Shown piece by piece: positions 5,615 to 6,579 of a DNA stretch of 6,579 bases. This stretch comes from CAZNHL01 sp964572965 (GTDB lineage: Bacteria; Bacteroidota; Bacteroidia; Cytophagales; UBA9547): assembly GCA_964572965.1 (NCBI GenBank), contig CAZNHL010000123.1, positions 1 through 6,579 of the forward strand, in the 5' to 3' direction. Within the stretch, counting starts at the first letter, position 1, and each line of letters opens with the position of its first letter. The notes beneath the pieces were generated by a model, which made no database searches, had not been told where the DNA came from, and saw nothing but the letters and a program-made list of their open reading frames with translations. A program made the position numbers and the translations under genes.

Positions 5615-5646
5615 CAAAAAGCGTTCCACACAAGAATGGAACGCTT
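5615..5646 (-). terminator. Intrinsic terminator of the T9SS cargo gene
   Basis: On the minus strand AAGCGTTCCA pairs with TGGAACGCTT (plus-strand arms 5619-5628 and 5637-5646) across an 8-nt loop, followed by a T-rich tail (plus strand CAAAAA, 5615-5620). It begins 22 bp after the stop codon of the minus-strand gene. The plus-strand side lacks a T run, so it works in the minus direction. Confidence 0.85.
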
Positions 5647-5668
5647 ATCTCAATAGTCATTAAAATTT

Positions 5669-6579
5669 CTACTTAACCAGCACTTTGCTGAACGACACAC
5701 CAGCAGCTGTTGTAACCCTTACAAGCAGCAAACCATTTAAACTTGTTTTAACATCTCTTCCATAAAAAACTTCGGTCTGGCCACCGGTAGTAAACACTTC
5801 TGCTTTCAGCACAGGTTCTTTGCTGTCAATATAGAAATTACCCTCGCTCGGGTTTGGATATACATTGACAGAAACCGCTGCTTGTGTTTTTTCTGCTACA
5901 CTGGTAACAACATCCTCCAAATTGATCCTTGCCAGATTACCTTCAGCAAAATTGCTTGTGATTAAGTAGCCACTTGGGTGATATGCAATGGATATAGGTG
6001 TTACAGCCTCAGTTCTTGCATCGGGTCTTCTCAAATTACTTATCGAAAAGTCAATGATCGTACTCACCTGTCCATTTATATCAATCATTCTGATATTGTC
6101 AAGTCCCTTGTCATAAATGTACACATTACCAGACTTATCAACTGCCATAGCCCATGGACTGGTAAATCTGGCACTATCAAGCTTGCCGTCCCTGTATCCC
6201 GGAATACTATCACTTAGTATTTTATAAGCAGAGCCATCATAACGGGTCACATAAGCTTTATTGGCATGAATCATATACACATTTCCGTTCGGCAACAAAG
6301 CCATCTCCTGAACAGCGTTCACAAGTGTTTCTTTTGCAGGTCCGCTCCCATTGTAATGCTGCTCTCCGGGCTTAGCAGAAATACCCTCGAAATAACCATC
6401 ATTTTTAATTTTGCGTAGTTTGGCATCAGCAATCAGAACTTCTCCTGCTGCATTCGTAATAGGGCTTTTAGGAAAGAATAAACGTTGGCTCGTTGCAAAA
6501 CCATCGCCATACAAGTCGCCTGTGGTTTGGTTGGGAGGTAAACCCAGACCGGCTATACGTACGTTTGTACCTTTATCGT
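5669..6579 (-). CDS. NHL-type beta-propeller protein with T9SS C-terminal sorting domain (5' end outside window)
   Basis: About 302 C-terminal residues are visible, and the frame is still open at the right edge, so the start and signal peptide lie outside. The visible part begins GTNVRIAGLGLPPN. It carries NHL/SMP-30-like propeller blades, such as SPITNAAGEVLIAD, MALLPNGNVYMI and SPWAMAVDKSGNVYIYD, the last followed by NIRMID. Before the final section comes a low-complexity linker near AEKTQAAVS. The last 75 or so residues are a type A Por/T9SS sorting domain: VYPNPSEGNFYID, then VFTTGG, and a terminal strand ending SFSKVLVK. The protein is expected to cross the outer membrane by type IX secretion and be released or surface-anchored, with the sorting domain cleaved. 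The TTG at 6512-6514 is an internal codon, not a start. Its substrate is unknown. Confidence 0.88.
   Translation of the reverse strand, partial: DKGTNVRIAGLGLPPNQTTGDLYGDGFATSQRLFFPKSPITNAAGEVLIADAKLRKIKNDGYFEGISAKPGEQHYNGSGPAKETLVNAVQEMALLPNGNVYMIHANKAYVTRYDGSAYKILSDSIPGYRDGKLDSARFTSPWAMAVDKSGNVYIYDKGLDNIRMIDINGQVSTIIDFSISNLRRPDARTEAVTPISIAYHPSGYLITSNFAEGNLARINLEDVVTSVAEKTQAAVSVNVYPNPSEGNFYIDSKEPVLKAEVFTTGGQTEVFYGRDVKTSLNGLLLVRVTTAAGVSFSKVLVK

Noticed and set aside
5434..5631. Minus-strand open frame of 65 codons
   Set aside because: It crosses the terminator of the T9SS gene and the end of the preceding CDS, and its composition is not convincing; the plus-strand reading of the same DNA looks more like protein.
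5978..6217. Plus-strand open frame inside the T9SS cargo gene
   Set aside because: It is antisense to clear NHL propeller sequence, so it is a shadow frame.
6512..6514. TTG as the start of the T9SS cargo protein
   Set aside because: The same frame continues open upstream to the window edge with sensible sequence (GTNVRIAGLGLPPN), so the gene is truncated by the window.
1..6579. CRISPR array, tRNA, rRNA, insertion sequence or recombinase
   Set aside because: No regularly spaced short repeats, no tRNA or rRNA-like sequence, and no transposase or integrase motifs were seen on either strand.

Overview
The window looks like chromosomal DNA of a member of the Bacteroidota, probably a Chitinophaga/Sphingobacterium-type organism. 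The strongest evidence is the minus-strand gene at the right edge, an NHL-type beta-propeller protein that ends in a type IX secretion (Por) C-terminal sorting domain, a system confined to this phylum. A-rich leaders ahead of several start codons fit this. Genus cannot be fixed from the sequence alone.

Layout. (1) 8-382, minus: a stand-alone response-regulator receiver domain. (2) 383-607: a divergent intergenic region with a dense cluster of GTTGT/ACAAC dyads. (3) 608-967, plus: a small XRE-family regulator, closed by a strong intrinsic terminator at 979-1011. (4) 1040-5448: a visibly AT-richer block of seven plus-strand genes that do not resemble one another: a secreted beta-rich protein, a HEAT-repeat protein, an acidic ORFan, a lipoprotein that reads as an archaemetzincin with its zinc site erased, and three small cytoplasmic proteins of the kind often seen as immunity-like genes near polymorphic toxins. 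(5) 5449-5668: an intergenic stretch with a possible broken gene end and the terminator of the last gene. (6) 5669-6579, minus: the T9SS cargo gene, cut by the window edge.

The middle block looks like a cassette-style accessory island between more ordinary, GC-richer genes. Two of its spacers carry copies of the same roughly 56-bp repeat (2203-2258 and 4203-4258, 50 of 56 bases identical, no gaps). The better-preserved copy contains a perfect 10-bp hairpin and further dyads. One copy lies inside the apparent 3' end of the HEAT gene, just after a run of ten A's at which one added A would give an immediate stop. The HEAT reading frame has therefore probably been extended by a frameshift, or is subject to slippage.

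The most interesting gene is the archaemetzincin-like lipoprotein at 2836-3774. The fold signature is kept, but every residue of the HExxHxxGxxHC metal site and the CxxC pair are replaced, which suggests a secreted pseudoprotease with a binding or inhibitory role. No toxin gene, recombinase, tRNA, rRNA or CRISPR array is visible, so any toxin-immunity reading of the island is inference from gene style and arrangement.
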